This document shows positions 38,457 through 47,424 of a stretch of DNA of 64,000 nt, in pieces. Source of the stretch: Marinobacterium zhoushanense (GTDB lineage: Bacteria > Pseudomonadota > Gammaproteobacteria > Pseudomonadales > Balneatricaceae); contig NZ_BMIJ01000002.1 of the NCBI RefSeq assembly GCF_014641945.1, positions 186,001 through 250,000 on the forward strand, written 5' to 3'. Numbering within the stretch: the first letter of the stretch is position 1; every line of letters starts with the position of its first letter. Below the pieces are notes generated by a model. That model worked only from the letters and a program-made list of their open reading frames with translations, ran no database searches and was not told where the DNA came from. The position numbers and the translations under genes are program-made.

Positions 38457-38990
38457 TCAGGAGGCACGCGCCAGCAACGCATCACGCGCCTCGGTAATCC
38501 GCACAAACTGCTCATGGCTACCGCCCGTGTCCGGATGCGCCTTTTGCGCGAGCCGACGATAGGCGGCTTTAATCTGGGATGAGTCCAACGTGCCCTCTAC
38601 CGGCAGGTTCAACGATTCACGGTGCTTGCGCTCAGAGTACTGTTCAAAAGGCGAAGGCTCCGCGCGACGCGCATTAAAGCGCGCAAATGCCTCATACATA
38701 TGCTGCTGCGCCGCACGGCGTTGTTTGTGGGATTCCCGACGTAGCGCCACCTGATCCTCTTGCCAGCGTTGGCGCGACATCACAACACAGGCGGCAAACT
38801 CTATATATCCCTCAGCCTCCAACGCATTGAGACTGATCGGCCCGACCATATCGTAAGGCTCGTCCAGCCAGACCTGCCGCCCTACGGAGTCCTCTTCGAC
38901 GCGGCCAATTGTCACGGTATCGACAACACCCAGAGCGCCGTTCCAGATGATCCAGAACTCCTCTTCGATAGATGGCGGGATACCAGACAT
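38457..38990 (-). CDS. J-domain (DnaJ-like) protein
   Basis: About 177 residues from the ATG at 38990 (AGGACA upstream). The N-terminal ~80 residues resemble no known domain. The C-terminal ~60 form a J domain with the essential H-P-D (A-Q-K-A-H-P-D-T-G-G). J domains stimulate DnaK ATPase, so it may recruit a client to DnaK. The reading frame extends upstream to 39134 without support. It borders the AT-rich island. Confidence 0.75.
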   Translation of the reverse strand: MSGIPPSIEEEFWIIWNGALGVVDTVTIGRVEEDSVGRQVWLDEPYDMVGPISLNALEAEGYIEFAACVVMSRQRWQEDQVALRRESHKQRRAAQQHMYEAFARFNARRAEPSPFEQYSERKHRESLNLPVEGTLDSSQIKAAYRRLAQKAHPDTGGSHEQFVRITEARDALLARAS

Positions 38991-39513
38991 AGGCTGTCCT
39001 AAGTTGTTTGATGATGTAGGTGTTTGAGTGTGTGCTGCAAGACGCACGCCATTAGCACGACTCCAAAACTTCGGAGTTGTCCCGGCTAGGCGTTCTACAG
39101 CCACATGCAGAGCTTGGCGGGATAGTTGATTCAAAAGGAAGAAAACCGCCCTGGTGTTTGATGAACATGATGGGGCAACTGAGACTATAGCTATGAGGTG
39201 GTTGGAGAATCGACTGATTAGAGGAAATGAATGACCAGTCTAATTTCCGCCACTGAGCACGCATATTCAACTCCGCTTTTCGGCATACAGTGGACATTAG
39301 CGGGGAGCGAATTCGGCTGTCGCTATCGACCCTGAGCAGTCTTTCAGATTGCATTAGAATGTAACTCTGCTCCCAAACTCCGCCGAAAATAACAGGATAT
39401 TGTAATTTTTAGATTGAAACCAAACTATAAAATTCGTAAAAATAACGATTTTGGATGAAAGTCTCTATCTCAAAAATAATTGATATATTTCGACAGGTAA
39501 TTATTTTTAAATT
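38991..39513. other. Left edge of the AT-rich island, no gene seen
   Basis: Base composition changes from GC-rich to AT-rich near 39360. A 100-codon minus-strand frame (39052-39354) has no ribosome-binding site or family resemblance. No integrase remnant or direct repeat matching the right edge was found. Confidence 0.5.
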
Positions 39514-40821
39514 TCATAATAAATTATTATCAGTATATATATTTCCATCATCATGATCATTTTTAAGAATTCTTTTCATCAACCTCTTTTCAATGTATTC
39601 CATACCGCTAGAATCATTTTTTAAACATAATTTTTTATATCTGTAAAATTCGTCATTGAATTTTTTATCCACTCCAATAGGAATTAATAATTCCCCAAGT
39701 GAATTTATAGTTATATACTGTGCACCCGTACCCTTTTGAAGCAGCTTTCTTCCTAGACTATTGGCATAAATTGAGCGGATCGAAAATAGCGCCTCAATAG
39801 GATCTACGATTCCCTTAGATCTTAAAATAAGTATACAGTCAGATATGATCTGCCTTCTTTCCAGCAAGTAGATTCCAAAAGTTAAAACGCAATTCCTACC
39901 TACTCTCTTCAAAATCAAATCATTTTTATTAGCATAAACATATGCTGAGTTTTTATTAGCTATACTACTATTTTCGTGATTCCAGTGCCCATCCTTATAA
40001 GAGCTTGTGTGTAATATCATGCTATTTTTAAAAGGAAGATTACTGCTACCTCGGTATATATCAAAAAGATCATGTATTTTCGTGAGTGGCAGTTCCATCC
40101 TCGAAACTATTGAGTTATAAATCCTAGTAGAATCATGGTAAGAAAAATCGAGCCTATAGTTACTGTTTTTTAAAAAGTTCTTTTTTAATATGATACGGTC
40201 ATTTTCTGAACCTATGAGCGCCATAGATCTCGAATTTTGAGATTTTTTTATAACTAAAATATAAAACTGTCCTTCAATTGAAGGAAAATCGAAGCTCTCC
40301 AGCTCGTAAACATATTCAACACTATACTGATTGATTAGACTTGATCTAAAGCTATGAGAATGTTTGTTTTCACTTGATATAATTGATTTTGGGACAATTG
40401 CGATAATGCTGCCACCGCTTTTACATAGTTGGATAGCTGCTTTCAAAAAAGCAAGTTCTATAGGTTGTTTACTTCCATCAAAATAAATCCAGCTTTTCAA
40501 TTTTGCTGAAAACGGGGGATTCATCAGCACTAAATCATATGTGTCTTTATAAAGCTCTTTATTCTCTTCATACCAACTTAAAAATTCGGCTCTTAAAAAA
40601 TTTACATTTTTAAACTTATTATCAAACTCATTTGATATATAGTCTATACAATTACCATTTTGATCAATGGCTGTGATTGAACATAGGGATTTTCTGTGGT
40701 CTGGTAAAGTATGAATTAGCGCTCCATTGCCAACTGACGGCTCGAGAATACTAGTTATTCTTTTAGGCAAGTGCTTTCTAATAATTGAAACCAAGTGATC
40801 TGGTGTATAGTGCTTAATCAT
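39514..40821 (-). CDS. TaqI/Eco57I-type N6-adenine DNA methyltransferase
   Basis: A 435-residue gamma-class methyltransferase. Motif I is L-E-P-S-V-G-N-G-A-L (residues ~27-36), followed by acidic I-D-Q-N, and the catalytic motif IV is N-P-P-F near residue 101. The C-terminal ~200 residues look like a target-recognition domain (I-H-D-L-F-D-I-Y-R-G-S, then I-T-I-N-S-L-G-E-L-L-I-P-I). No fused nuclease is seen. It is the last gene of the island operon, starting 5 bp after the previous stop codon, with no SD of its own, so translation is probably coupled. Confidence 0.82.
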   Translation of the reverse strand: MIKHYTPDHLVSIIRKHLPKRITSILEPSVGNGALIHTLPDHRKSLCSITAIDQNGNCIDYISNEFDNKFKNVNFLRAEFLSWYEENKELYKDTYDLVLMNPPFSAKLKSWIYFDGSKQPIELAFLKAAIQLCKSGGSIIAIVPKSIISSENKHSHSFRSSLINQYSVEYVYELESFDFPSIEGQFYILVIKKSQNSRSMALIGSENDRIILKKNFLKNSNYRLDFSYHDSTRIYNSIVSRMELPLTKIHDLFDIYRGSSNLPFKNSMILHTSSYKDGHWNHENSSIANKNSAYVYANKNDLILKRVGRNCVLTFGIYLLERRQIISDCILILRSKGIVDPIEALFSIRSIYANSLGRKLLQKGTGAQYITINSLGELLIPIGVDKKFNDEFYRYKKLCLKNDSSGMEYIEKRLMKRILKNDHDDGNIYTDNNLL

Positions 40822-40826
40822 ATTAT

Positions 40827-41726
40827 TTAAAACACAACATCATAAATATGTACTGCGCCAACAGACTGGCTACGACCATGACTTTTTATTGGGTGATCAT
40901 ACAGCAAATTTGTATCTTTAAAAACTGCTGTAAACAACAATGCTCCTAAGCTATGTGGCTTAGAACCTATCGGTGCTACCGTCAACTGTGACTCATCTTG
41001 CATTGATCGACGTAGCTGATCTAGTTCGTAGAAAACAGCTGCTGGATTATCAGCCCCGCAAAAATATACTCTCCCATCTAAGTCGTTGTCGTTTACATAC
41101 TTTATGTTATTTTCAAATGCATCTATTTCCCAGCCAGGTTTGTACGGAGGAACACCAAAAAATAACGAGCAATCGCTAGATGCGATATTCAATTCTTCTA
41201 GAGCTGTTTGTAACCTATGACCTTCAAAACCGAGAAAAAATACAACATCATTGGGTTCTTCTAAGTCTAGACGCTTAGATATAGTAGGAATGCCACTAAA
41301 CCCTTTAAATTTATCTGTAAGGTTGAATACTCTTCCACCAAATACTTGGGATTCTTTTTTTCTATAGTCTTTTGGCTCAGTATAAATAATAGAGATTTTT
41401 TTCTTTTTTAAAGTTGAGAGTACGCGTAATAACAATGCCAGCTCTGGAACACCTAAAGTTGTGGCATCTATTAGAACACTATCAAATGAAACCTGATTTA
41501 TATAATCAGATAGACCGTAACATTCAACAGTATCACCATTAACATCCAATCTCATATCATCGGCATTGTATGCCATTGCAACTAGAGAACTAGAGTTTGA
41601 TTCTGCATAGTTATATGAAATATTCCCTCTATCATCAATAGCTTTTCCACAAAAAGTAATATCCCAACGTCGATTTTCATCAATCAGTTCTTCTATCGAA
41701 TTAAACTTGAACATTTTTAGCTTCAT
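40827..41726 (-). CDS. Unrecognised alpha/beta protein of the island cassette
   Basis: A 299-residue soluble protein that I cannot assign. Residues ~80-120 (D-S-V-L-I-D-A-T-T-L-G-V-P-E-L-A-L-L-L-R, then I-S-I-I-Y-T-E-P-K-D-Y) look like a Rossmann-type strand-helix-strand; a second such unit starts near 165 (D-V-V-F-F-L-G-F-E-G-H-R-L). The conserved-looking G-x-K-P-H-S-L-G-A-L near residue 256 could be a functional loop. It lies 18 bp after the ATPase stop codon and 5 bp before the methyltransferase. Confidence 0.75.
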   Translation of the reverse strand: MKLKMFKFNSIEELIDENRRWDITFCGKAIDDRGNISYNYAESNSSSLVAMAYNADDMRLDVNGDTVECYGLSDYINQVSFDSVLIDATTLGVPELALLLRVLSTLKKKKISIIYTEPKDYRKKESQVFGGRVFNLTDKFKGFSGIPTISKRLDLEEPNDVVFFLGFEGHRLQTALEELNIASSDCSLFFGVPPYKPGWEIDAFENNIKYVNDNDLDGRVYFCGADNPAAVFYELDQLRRSMQDESQLTVAPIGSKPHSLGALLFTAVFKDTNLLYDHPIKSHGRSQSVGAVHIYDVVF

Positions 41727-41744
41727 ATCAATACAAAACCAATT

Positions 41745-43712
41745 CTAAATAAGGGTGTAGTTATGTGGCACATTATTATCATCCAGGTCCCATTTTGATC
41801 TAAAAGATCGTTCAAGCCCTTTTATTTCTTCATCTGACCCACAATGCAATACTCTAAATTGCTCAGGAGAAATATCGAGCTTTCTTTTCTTTCTGAAACT
41901 AATAAAGAAAAATGGTGCATAAATAGGGTTCAGAACCCACTCTACAGAATCTGGGTTTGATCGATCTTTTTCCTTAGTACTTTTTACCTTATAAACCACA
42001 CCCCATTTTTCAGCTTCCAAAATAAAGTTCTGATCGTCTTCGCTTAACCCTGAATATCCACCTCTGATACTAAAGTGATTAACTTCTGGTTCACTTTGCG
42101 TTTTTCGCATTTGAGAATATTCAAAAATATGCCCAATGTTGTAGATGAACTTTTGTATTCTATTACCCATCACACCGTACGTCGGTGCTTCATTTAGTAT
42201 ATCTTCACTTGCTGATCTAGTTGCAAGTGATTGAACTTCAATAGGGATAGAGTAGCTTTCAGAGTCATTAGAAAATCTATGTACAGCTGCATTACAAAGT
42301 TCTAAAAAGTGTCGAATATTACCTTTAGCTAAACGCACAAATGAGTTAAAACCTGCATACAAAGGACAAGGTCGATCATATGCTCTAAATAAATTAAGAT
42401 AACAGCCAACGAAATTATTTGAAACCCAAGATCCATCACCAGAAAACTTTGATTTTTTGCCATCTCTTAACTTGTTGAACTCATCAATGACATGATTAGC
42501 ATCAATAGTATTCCTAGATAATAACGCTGGTAGTACGATAATTTCCTGAGGAAAGTTGTCATCAAATACAAAATCTAGTTCTGGCTTTTTATTTTTAAGA
42601 TGCTTTTCAATCTCCTTCAGAAGTCGACTTCTTATTCTGTCATTTTTAATAGCCTGATCAGCCATTTCTTTGTAACTATAGCCCGGCAGTATTCTCTTTG
42701 CAGAATCTATTATTTTTGTTTTATATTCGTTTGTTTTTCTTATATTAATAGAGCCTTCTCTTTTTATTATTTCTTTATCAAAAGCGATATGCTTGGAATT
42801 CTTAGATATTCTATGCAAAAGTATTTCGGCCGCAAACAAATCAAAATCTGATTTCTCTGAAAGGAATTCGTCAAGGTCTATATTTCTGTAGTCTGCAATA
42901 CCTTGAATACTCTCATTCCCTAGTGTTTCATTAATTTTCATTCCATTAACTTTCATTGCTATATGAAATATTAATGGAGCCCTTCCATGCTTTATCTTTG
43001 TGTTTATTGTTTTTTGTTGATATTCAAGTAAGTTCTCATATTCATCAATGTAAAAAGAAAATATGGTATTAGATAGAGACGGTATTTGTGCTTTTATCTC
43101 ATCGATTAGGCCATCTGTCACGAAAGAATCAGGTATCTTTATAAGATCCTTCAACGTTGGAGGATTGTATATTGCATTTTCACATTCTCTAATTTTTTTC
43201 TTAATTACCCTGACAATATTACTATAGCTTCCTTTAAAGGAAGCATCATAATCGGTGAGATGATCGAAATTTAGTCTCTCAAGGTCTTCAATCGAGAAAC
43301 AGTTTAACCTACTCGTGGCGATACTATTCAAGCTCTTTAATATTTCCAAAGATATACTGAGTGTTAAATAGTGCTTAAAAACTAGAACCCAGTCTACCTC
43401 ATCTACTTTTTGCTTATTAAGCATAGGTAAAAAGTTTGTATCTGCTCTCCAATAAAGTCCAATATTAAGAAGGGAATCTTCATTAATATCTTCTCTCGAT
43501 TTAGAGAATTGAGAGTGATGGGAAAAATATCGAAGCAGCATTGTTTTTCCACACCCTCTACCACCGACAATTCGTCTTGCTTTTTTAGCCTCTTTAAGGT
43601 CTAGCTCGTCAAAGAAAAGTGGAATGACAAAGTCATCCCATACATCGAATCCTAGCTCTTCCGCTCTATTAGTTGTAAAAGCAGAACGAAACGATTGGGA
43701 TTTACTAGTCAT
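41745..43712 (-). CDS. ORC/CDC6-like AAA ATPase
   Basis: About 655 residues from the ATG at 43712 with AGGTG six bases upstream; a GTG at 43721 would add three residues. Walker A is G-G-R-G-C-G-K-T (residues 53-60 counted from the GTG), and Walker B is F-S-F-Y-I-D-E-Y-E-N (221-230). The E-Y after the Walker B Asp-Glu and the overall layout fit the ORC-CDC6-like ATPases found in bacterial conflict loci. The C-terminal ~200 residues are likely wHTH or sensor modules. It starts 2 bp after the PRTase stop codon. Confidence 0.8.
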   Translation of the reverse strand: MTSKSQSFRSAFTTNRAEELGFDVWDDFVIPLFFDELDLKEAKKARRIVGGRGCGKTMLLRYFSHHSQFSKSREDINEDSLLNIGLYWRADTNFLPMLNKQKVDEVDWVLVFKHYLTLSISLEILKSLNSIATSRLNCFSIEDLERLNFDHLTDYDASFKGSYSNIVRVIKKKIRECENAIYNPPTLKDLIKIPDSFVTDGLIDEIKAQIPSLSNTIFSFYIDEYENLLEYQQKTINTKIKHGRAPLIFHIAMKVNGMKINETLGNESIQGIADYRNIDLDEFLSEKSDFDLFAAEILLHRISKNSKHIAFDKEIIKREGSINIRKTNEYKTKIIDSAKRILPGYSYKEMADQAIKNDRIRSRLLKEIEKHLKNKKPELDFVFDDNFPQEIIVLPALLSRNTIDANHVIDEFNKLRDGKKSKFSGDGSWVSNNFVGCYLNLFRAYDRPCPLYAGFNSFVRLAKGNIRHFLELCNAAVHRFSNDSESYSIPIEVQSLATRSASEDILNEAPTYGVMGNRIQKFIYNIGHIFEYSQMRKTQSEPEVNHFSIRGGYSGLSEDDQNFILEAEKWGVVYKVKSTKEKDRSNPDSVEWVLNPIYAPFFFISFRKKRKLDISPEQFRVLHCGSDEEIKGLERSFRSKWDLDDNNVPHNYTLI

Positions 43713-43714
43713 AT

Positions 43715-44623
43715 TCAGCACCTAGTCAAAAAATGATTTTCAATTTTATCAGACCAAAGCAAAGGTAACGTTGCATTTGGAGTCGCATGGTTAAATCCAT
43801 ATGTTAAACTGAGATCTTCATAGCCAAGCGGCATGCTGAAACCTGTACCTAACAGCGATTGTGAAATGCTCAAATATAATGCTTTAGCTGCATCGCATGT
43901 ATTAATATTATCAGGAAGCATTCCATTATCTGAAAAAAATAAACCGTTATTTTCTGATAAAATTTCAGATGCTGCTAGTCTAAGATTCGGAAATTTACTC
44001 TTGACCTTTTCGACTCCATATTCATGGGCCGCTAAAGGTACATAGAGCGTTGTTATATTATTAACTTCGATAATTTTTTGATTTTCTTCATAAAACTCAG
44101 AGAACTGATTTCCTGTACCTAGAAAATCATCTATAAATATGAAAAGCTTGGCACCATCTTTTATTGATTTATCTATTTGATCTGGACTAATTATAATTCG
44201 TTTATTAACACCTACCTGTGTAATATACTCTCTCGAAACAATTTGCCCACTTTTATAAGGACCATCGTTTTTTCGTAGGACAGGTACTAGTCTAATAGGA
44301 GTTCCTGACTTAGTGAGTGTCTCCGGCCATTTATCCCTATACTTCGAAAAGTATTCCTCTTCTTGGAGTAGTTGAGGTATTTTCCTAAGAATGATTTGAA
44401 AAATCATTGCCTTAGTTTGTGACTCGGAGCGAAAGGTAAGATTATCTAATATGAAGGCTGCCAAGTACCGCTCTTCAGGATTTTTAAAAGAAGAAAGCCA
44501 TCTATTTAACTTATTTCGATCAATTCCATTCCATATTTGTGATCTAATTAGGCTGTCACATCTTTTTTTTATTTTGTCGATATATAACTCAACGCTATTT
44601 GGCAATTCTAAATAGCCACTCAT
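43715..44623 (-). CDS. Phosphoribosyltransferase-like protein
   Basis: A 302-residue protein with an N-terminal helical region (~100 residues) and a C-terminal PRTase-like domain. The PRPP-loop-like F-I-F-I-D-D-F-L-G-T-G-N-Q-F (161-174) resembles the V-D-D-x-x-x-T-G signature of type I PRTases, although a Gly-Thr-Gly-Asn ending is unusual. Such PRTase-like proteins occur next to AAA ATPases in conflict systems. It is the first gene of the island operon; whether it acts on nucleotides or only senses them is unknown. Confidence 0.75.
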   Translation of the reverse strand: MSGYLELPNSVELYIDKIKKRCDSLIRSQIWNGIDRNKLNRWLSSFKNPEERYLAAFILDNLTFRSESQTKAMIFQIILRKIPQLLQEEEYFSKYRDKWPETLTKSGTPIRLVPVLRKNDGPYKSGQIVSREYITQVGVNKRIIISPDQIDKSIKDGAKLFIFIDDFLGTGNQFSEFYEENQKIIEVNNITTLYVPLAAHEYGVEKVKSKFPNLRLAASEILSENNGLFFSDNGMLPDNINTCDAAKALYLSISQSLLGTGFSMPLGYEDLSLTYGFNHATPNATLPLLWSDKIENHFLTRC

Positions 44624-45055
44624 GCGAAATCCTTATCATATTAAAGTACTAATACGCTATATAATATATAATTTTTTTTATAATTGCTATTTTTTTAAAT
44701 TTAAATATCAAATTTATATAATTAAATATATTAAAATAGAAAATTGTATTAAATAAATTTACCTGAAATATTATTTTTGAAAAGATATGTCTATAAACAT
44801 GTGTACTGATATCAATGCCTTTCTATTAGGCAGATTCAAATTACGATCATCAAGTAAGTTAGTAGGTTTTAGCTCTTCCAGACGTTTTCTTTAACGGACG
44901 TTTTGTGCCGTTAGCCCGCCAGGGACACAGCACACTTTATGTCTGCAAAGGCCAAAAGCAGTCTATGCGGTAACTCTTTCCACCACGTCAGCTCCGGGTC
45001 GTTAGCGGTCACCGGCACTCTTCGCCTCCGTCCTCTAAATATCACCTAGCCCCGG
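44624..45055. other. Island promoter region and right edge
   Basis: 44640-44760 is extremely AT-rich (mostly T and A runs) and should hold the promoter of the four-gene operon. From about 44880 composition returns to GC-rich. Around 44940-44970 there is an imperfect inverted repeat (ATGTCTGC ... GCAGTCTAT). No gene is seen. Confidence 0.5.
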
Positions 45056-45643
45056 TTAAATTCTTATGCCGTTAGGTTTGCAATCCATTTTCTGCTTTTG
45101 AACTGGTTCTTCCATTTTCGACTCAAGCCCTGAAAATATGTGCGGTGACAAGAGTATTTTGACCTCGGGCACTTGATAACCACGTTGGGCCGGCACCCTC
45201 ACCAACGCCAGTCCCACCTGCCCACAAACCTTTTCCAACAACTCATCCCGCTGCTGACGTTTGCTCTGCTTATGGCTGGCATCATCCAGCTCAATGGCAC
45301 AAACCGGCGTCAGGTCATCCGCCTTACAGATCACAAAATCGAAGTGTTTGGCGCTGATGCGGTTGAAGGCTTTCTGCCACTGGCTTCGGTTACGCTTACT
45401 GTTATGTGAGCGTTCAGGCTCAATCAGATCGGCCACGCGGACCTTGCCGAAGATGCGGTGTTGCTGAGGGTCAATAATGGAGTCGAGCACACCGAGAAAG
45501 GAGCGCTCGGCGGCGGTGAAGAGGGTTTTGCGCTGGCGGTAGCGGTAGTCGCCTGTGTCTTGGTTGGATGCACCGGCATTGCGCTTCTGCGCGATCAGCA
45601 CAAACACGAACAGCACTACCACTAACGGAATAATCCATTCCAT
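45056..45643 (-). CDS. DUF2726 membrane-anchored protein
   Basis: About 195 residues from the ATG at 45643 (AGGGAGAT upstream; a TTG two codons earlier is also open). One N-terminal helix (W-I-I-P-L-V-V-V-L-F-V-F-V-L-I) is followed by a DUF2726 domain: L-F-T-A-A-E-R-S-F-L, F-D-F-V-I-C, then A-I-E-L-D-D-A-S-H and L-V-R-V-P. DUF2726 is a restriction-endonuclease-like fold; here the D...E-L-D-D pattern could be the metal site. Function unknown. Confidence 0.82.
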   Translation of the reverse strand: MEWIIPLVVVLFVFVLIAQKRNAGASNQDTGDYRYRQRKTLFTAAERSFLGVLDSIIDPQQHRIFGKVRVADLIEPERSHNSKRNRSQWQKAFNRISAKHFDFVICKADDLTPVCAIELDDASHKQSKRQQRDELLEKVCGQVGLALVRVPAQRGYQVPEVKILLSPHIFSGLESKMEEPVQKQKMDCKPNGIRI

Positions 45644-45852
45644 CGACAATCTCCCTGATTCCGTGTCGATTAAGTGCTAACTGCCCATGTAGCACATATG
45701 GGTATTGAGTTTCGGTTCTCGGCCCGTTTTTGGCAAGCCCTCTCTGTCTGCAGATAGCTGCGCTCTTGATCTGCACAAATCTTCCAGACAGCTGCTGCCT
45801 AATGGGTTTAGCTGTTACTCTTTCTGCATCAAGCCAATAGCGTCTTCAGGTC

Positions 45853-46698
45853 ATGTCTGCGTCCACACAGGATAACTGGGTTCATTTCTCCCGCGATGCC
45901 GATACCGGTATAGAGCTGTTTCGCACCCATATCACCGGCAACACCCACGCCTACGATCCGCACTGGCACGACGACTACCTGATCGGCTACAACGAGCAGG
46001 GGTTGCAGCAGTTCCACTGTCGTCATCAGGTGCAGCGGGCCACGCCGGGCAGCAGTTTTCTGATCGAACCCGGCGAGCTCCATGACGGCGAGTCGCCGCA
46101 TCATGAGGGGTTCACCTATCGTGCGCTGTATCTCCCGGCGGACTGGCTGCACCGGCAGCTGGGCGGCATTTTCGAGAACCTGCCCGACCACTACGAGCTG
46201 CGGGCGGAGTCCACCCTGTCGGAAGATCGCCTGTTGTTGGGCAGCATCGCCTCGGCCTATATTGCGCTGCGGGAGAATGAGCCGCGCATCGTGCGCAACG
46301 CCTGTCTGGATCAGATGATCGAGCGGATGACCGCGCACCTGAGCTGGCGCAAAACCCAGAACAGTGAACTGCTGCTGCCGCGACTGGCCCGCGAGGGACG
46401 CGACTTTCTGCATGCGCATCTGTATGAGGATATAGGGTTGGAGCAGATGGCGCTGGCGTTGGGCAGCGACCGTTTCCGCATCAACCGCTCGTTCAAGGCC
46501 GCCTTTGGCATGGCACCCCATACCTATCTGATTCAGCTGCGTCTGGTCGAGGCGCGGCGTCTGCTGGCGAAGGGAGTTAAACCCGCCGAGGTGGCCAGCG
46601 ACCTCTGCTTCTCCGATCAGAGCCATCTGGGGCGCTGGTTCCGCCGAGCCTACAAACTGACACCGGCGGCCTATCACCGCAGCTGTAGCCCTGGCTGA
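45853..46698 (+). CDS. AraC family regulator, probably of the LysE gene
   Basis: A 281-residue AraC protein. Residues ~15-150 form the cupin sensor domain (H-W-H-D-D-Y-L-I-G, then E-P-G-E-L-H-D-G), and residues ~180-280 the double HTH (L-E-Q-M-A-L-A-L-G-S-D-R-F-R-I-N-R and F-S-D-Q-S-H-L-G-R-W-F-R-R). A lysE-family gene follows 75 bp later on the same strand; AraC/LysE pairs are common and the regulator probably controls the exporter. Confidence 0.9.
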   Translation: MSASTQDNWVHFSRDADTGIELFRTHITGNTHAYDPHWHDDYLIGYNEQGLQQFHCRHQVQRATPGSSFLIEPGELHDGESPHHEGFTYRALYLPADWLHRQLGGIFENLPDHYELRAESTLSEDRLLLGSIASAYIALRENEPRIVRNACLDQMIERMTAHLSWRKTQNSELLLPRLAREGRDFLHAHLYEDIGLEQMALALGSDRFRINRSFKAAFGMAPHTYLIQLRLVEARRLLAKGVKPAEVASDLCFSDQSHLGRWFRRAYKLTPAAYHRSCSPG

Positions 46699-46773
46699 AA
46701 CTCTGCACGGGCGTTACAGAGTCGCTCCACCCGAGCAGGAACAATGATGGAGACCACCTAGAAAGGAGTTTCC

Positions 46774-47397
46774 ATGTCTACCGACGCTTTCACATTAACG
46801 CTCAGCTTTTCCCTGTTCGCCTTCGTTGCCTCCGCCACGCCGGGACCGACCAATGTGCTCGCGCTGAACAACGGCAGCCGCTTCGGCACGCTGGCTACCC
46901 TGCCCTTTGTGGTCGGCGGCTCCTTCGGCGCCTCGGCGATCCTGCTGCTGACCGCCAGCGGACTGGCCGGTGTGATCACCGACTATCCCCTGTTACGCAC
47001 GCTGCTGGCCTGGAGCGGAGCACTCTGGCTGAGCTGGATGGCGTGGAAACTATTCCACGCCCCCGGCGTCAGCGGCGAAGCGCAGCATGGCGCACCCCGG
47101 GTTCGCTGGCACCACGGCGCGCTGATGCAGCTGGTCAATCCGAAAACCTGGATGATGGCGCTGACCGCCAGCGCCCTGTTCGCGCCGGCTGGCGAGGCCG
47201 GCCATACCGCCAACCATAGTCACAGCCTGATGTTGGCGCTGATCTTCTTTCTGGTCACCATCCCCTGCATGGCCGCCTGGGCCTGGCTCGGCGAAGGCAG
47301 CGGCCGGCTGCTGAAAACCGAGGCGCAGCGACGGCTGTTGAACCGGGTGTTGGCGGTGTTGTTGGGAGTGTCGGTTTGGGTGGCGCTGCTGAGCTGA
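46774..47397 (+). CDS. LysE/RhtB family amino-acid exporter
   Basis: A 207-residue inner-membrane protein with about six hydrophobic segments. The family start F-V-A-S-A-T-P-G-P-T-N-V-L-A and the later V-N-P-K-T-W-M-M-A are typical. It exports amino acids or similar metabolites; the substrate is unknown. AAAGGAG precedes the ATG. The preceding AraC gene is its likely regulator. Confidence 0.9.
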   Translation: MSTDAFTLTLSFSLFAFVASATPGPTNVLALNNGSRFGTLATLPFVVGGSFGASAILLLTASGLAGVITDYPLLRTLLAWSGALWLSWMAWKLFHAPGVSGEAQHGAPRVRWHHGALMQLVNPKTWMMALTASALFAPAGEAGHTANHSHSLMLALIFFLVTIPCMAAWAWLGEGSGRLLKTEAQRRLLNRVLAVLLGVSVWVALLS

Positions 47398-47424
47398 TCT
47401 CGGTTACCGATCAGCGCAGCAGAC

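Larger units (their letters stand above)
39360..44880. mobile_element. AT-rich horizontally acquired island with a four-gene cassette
   Basis: The island is strongly AT-rich compared with the ~60% GC flanks and uses A/T-ending codons. It contains exactly one operon of four minus-strand genes and the AT-rich promoter region upstream. Edges are estimated from composition only. Confidence 0.7.

Noticed and set aside
39052..39354. 100-codon minus-strand frame left of the island
   Set aside because: Lacks an RBS and any recognisable domain; overlaps the extended upstream part of the J-domain frame.
39135..45055. Direct repeats or integrase at the AT-rich island edges
   Set aside because: I compared both edges and found no matching repeat of useful length and no integrase or transposase gene, so the island's entry route is not supported.
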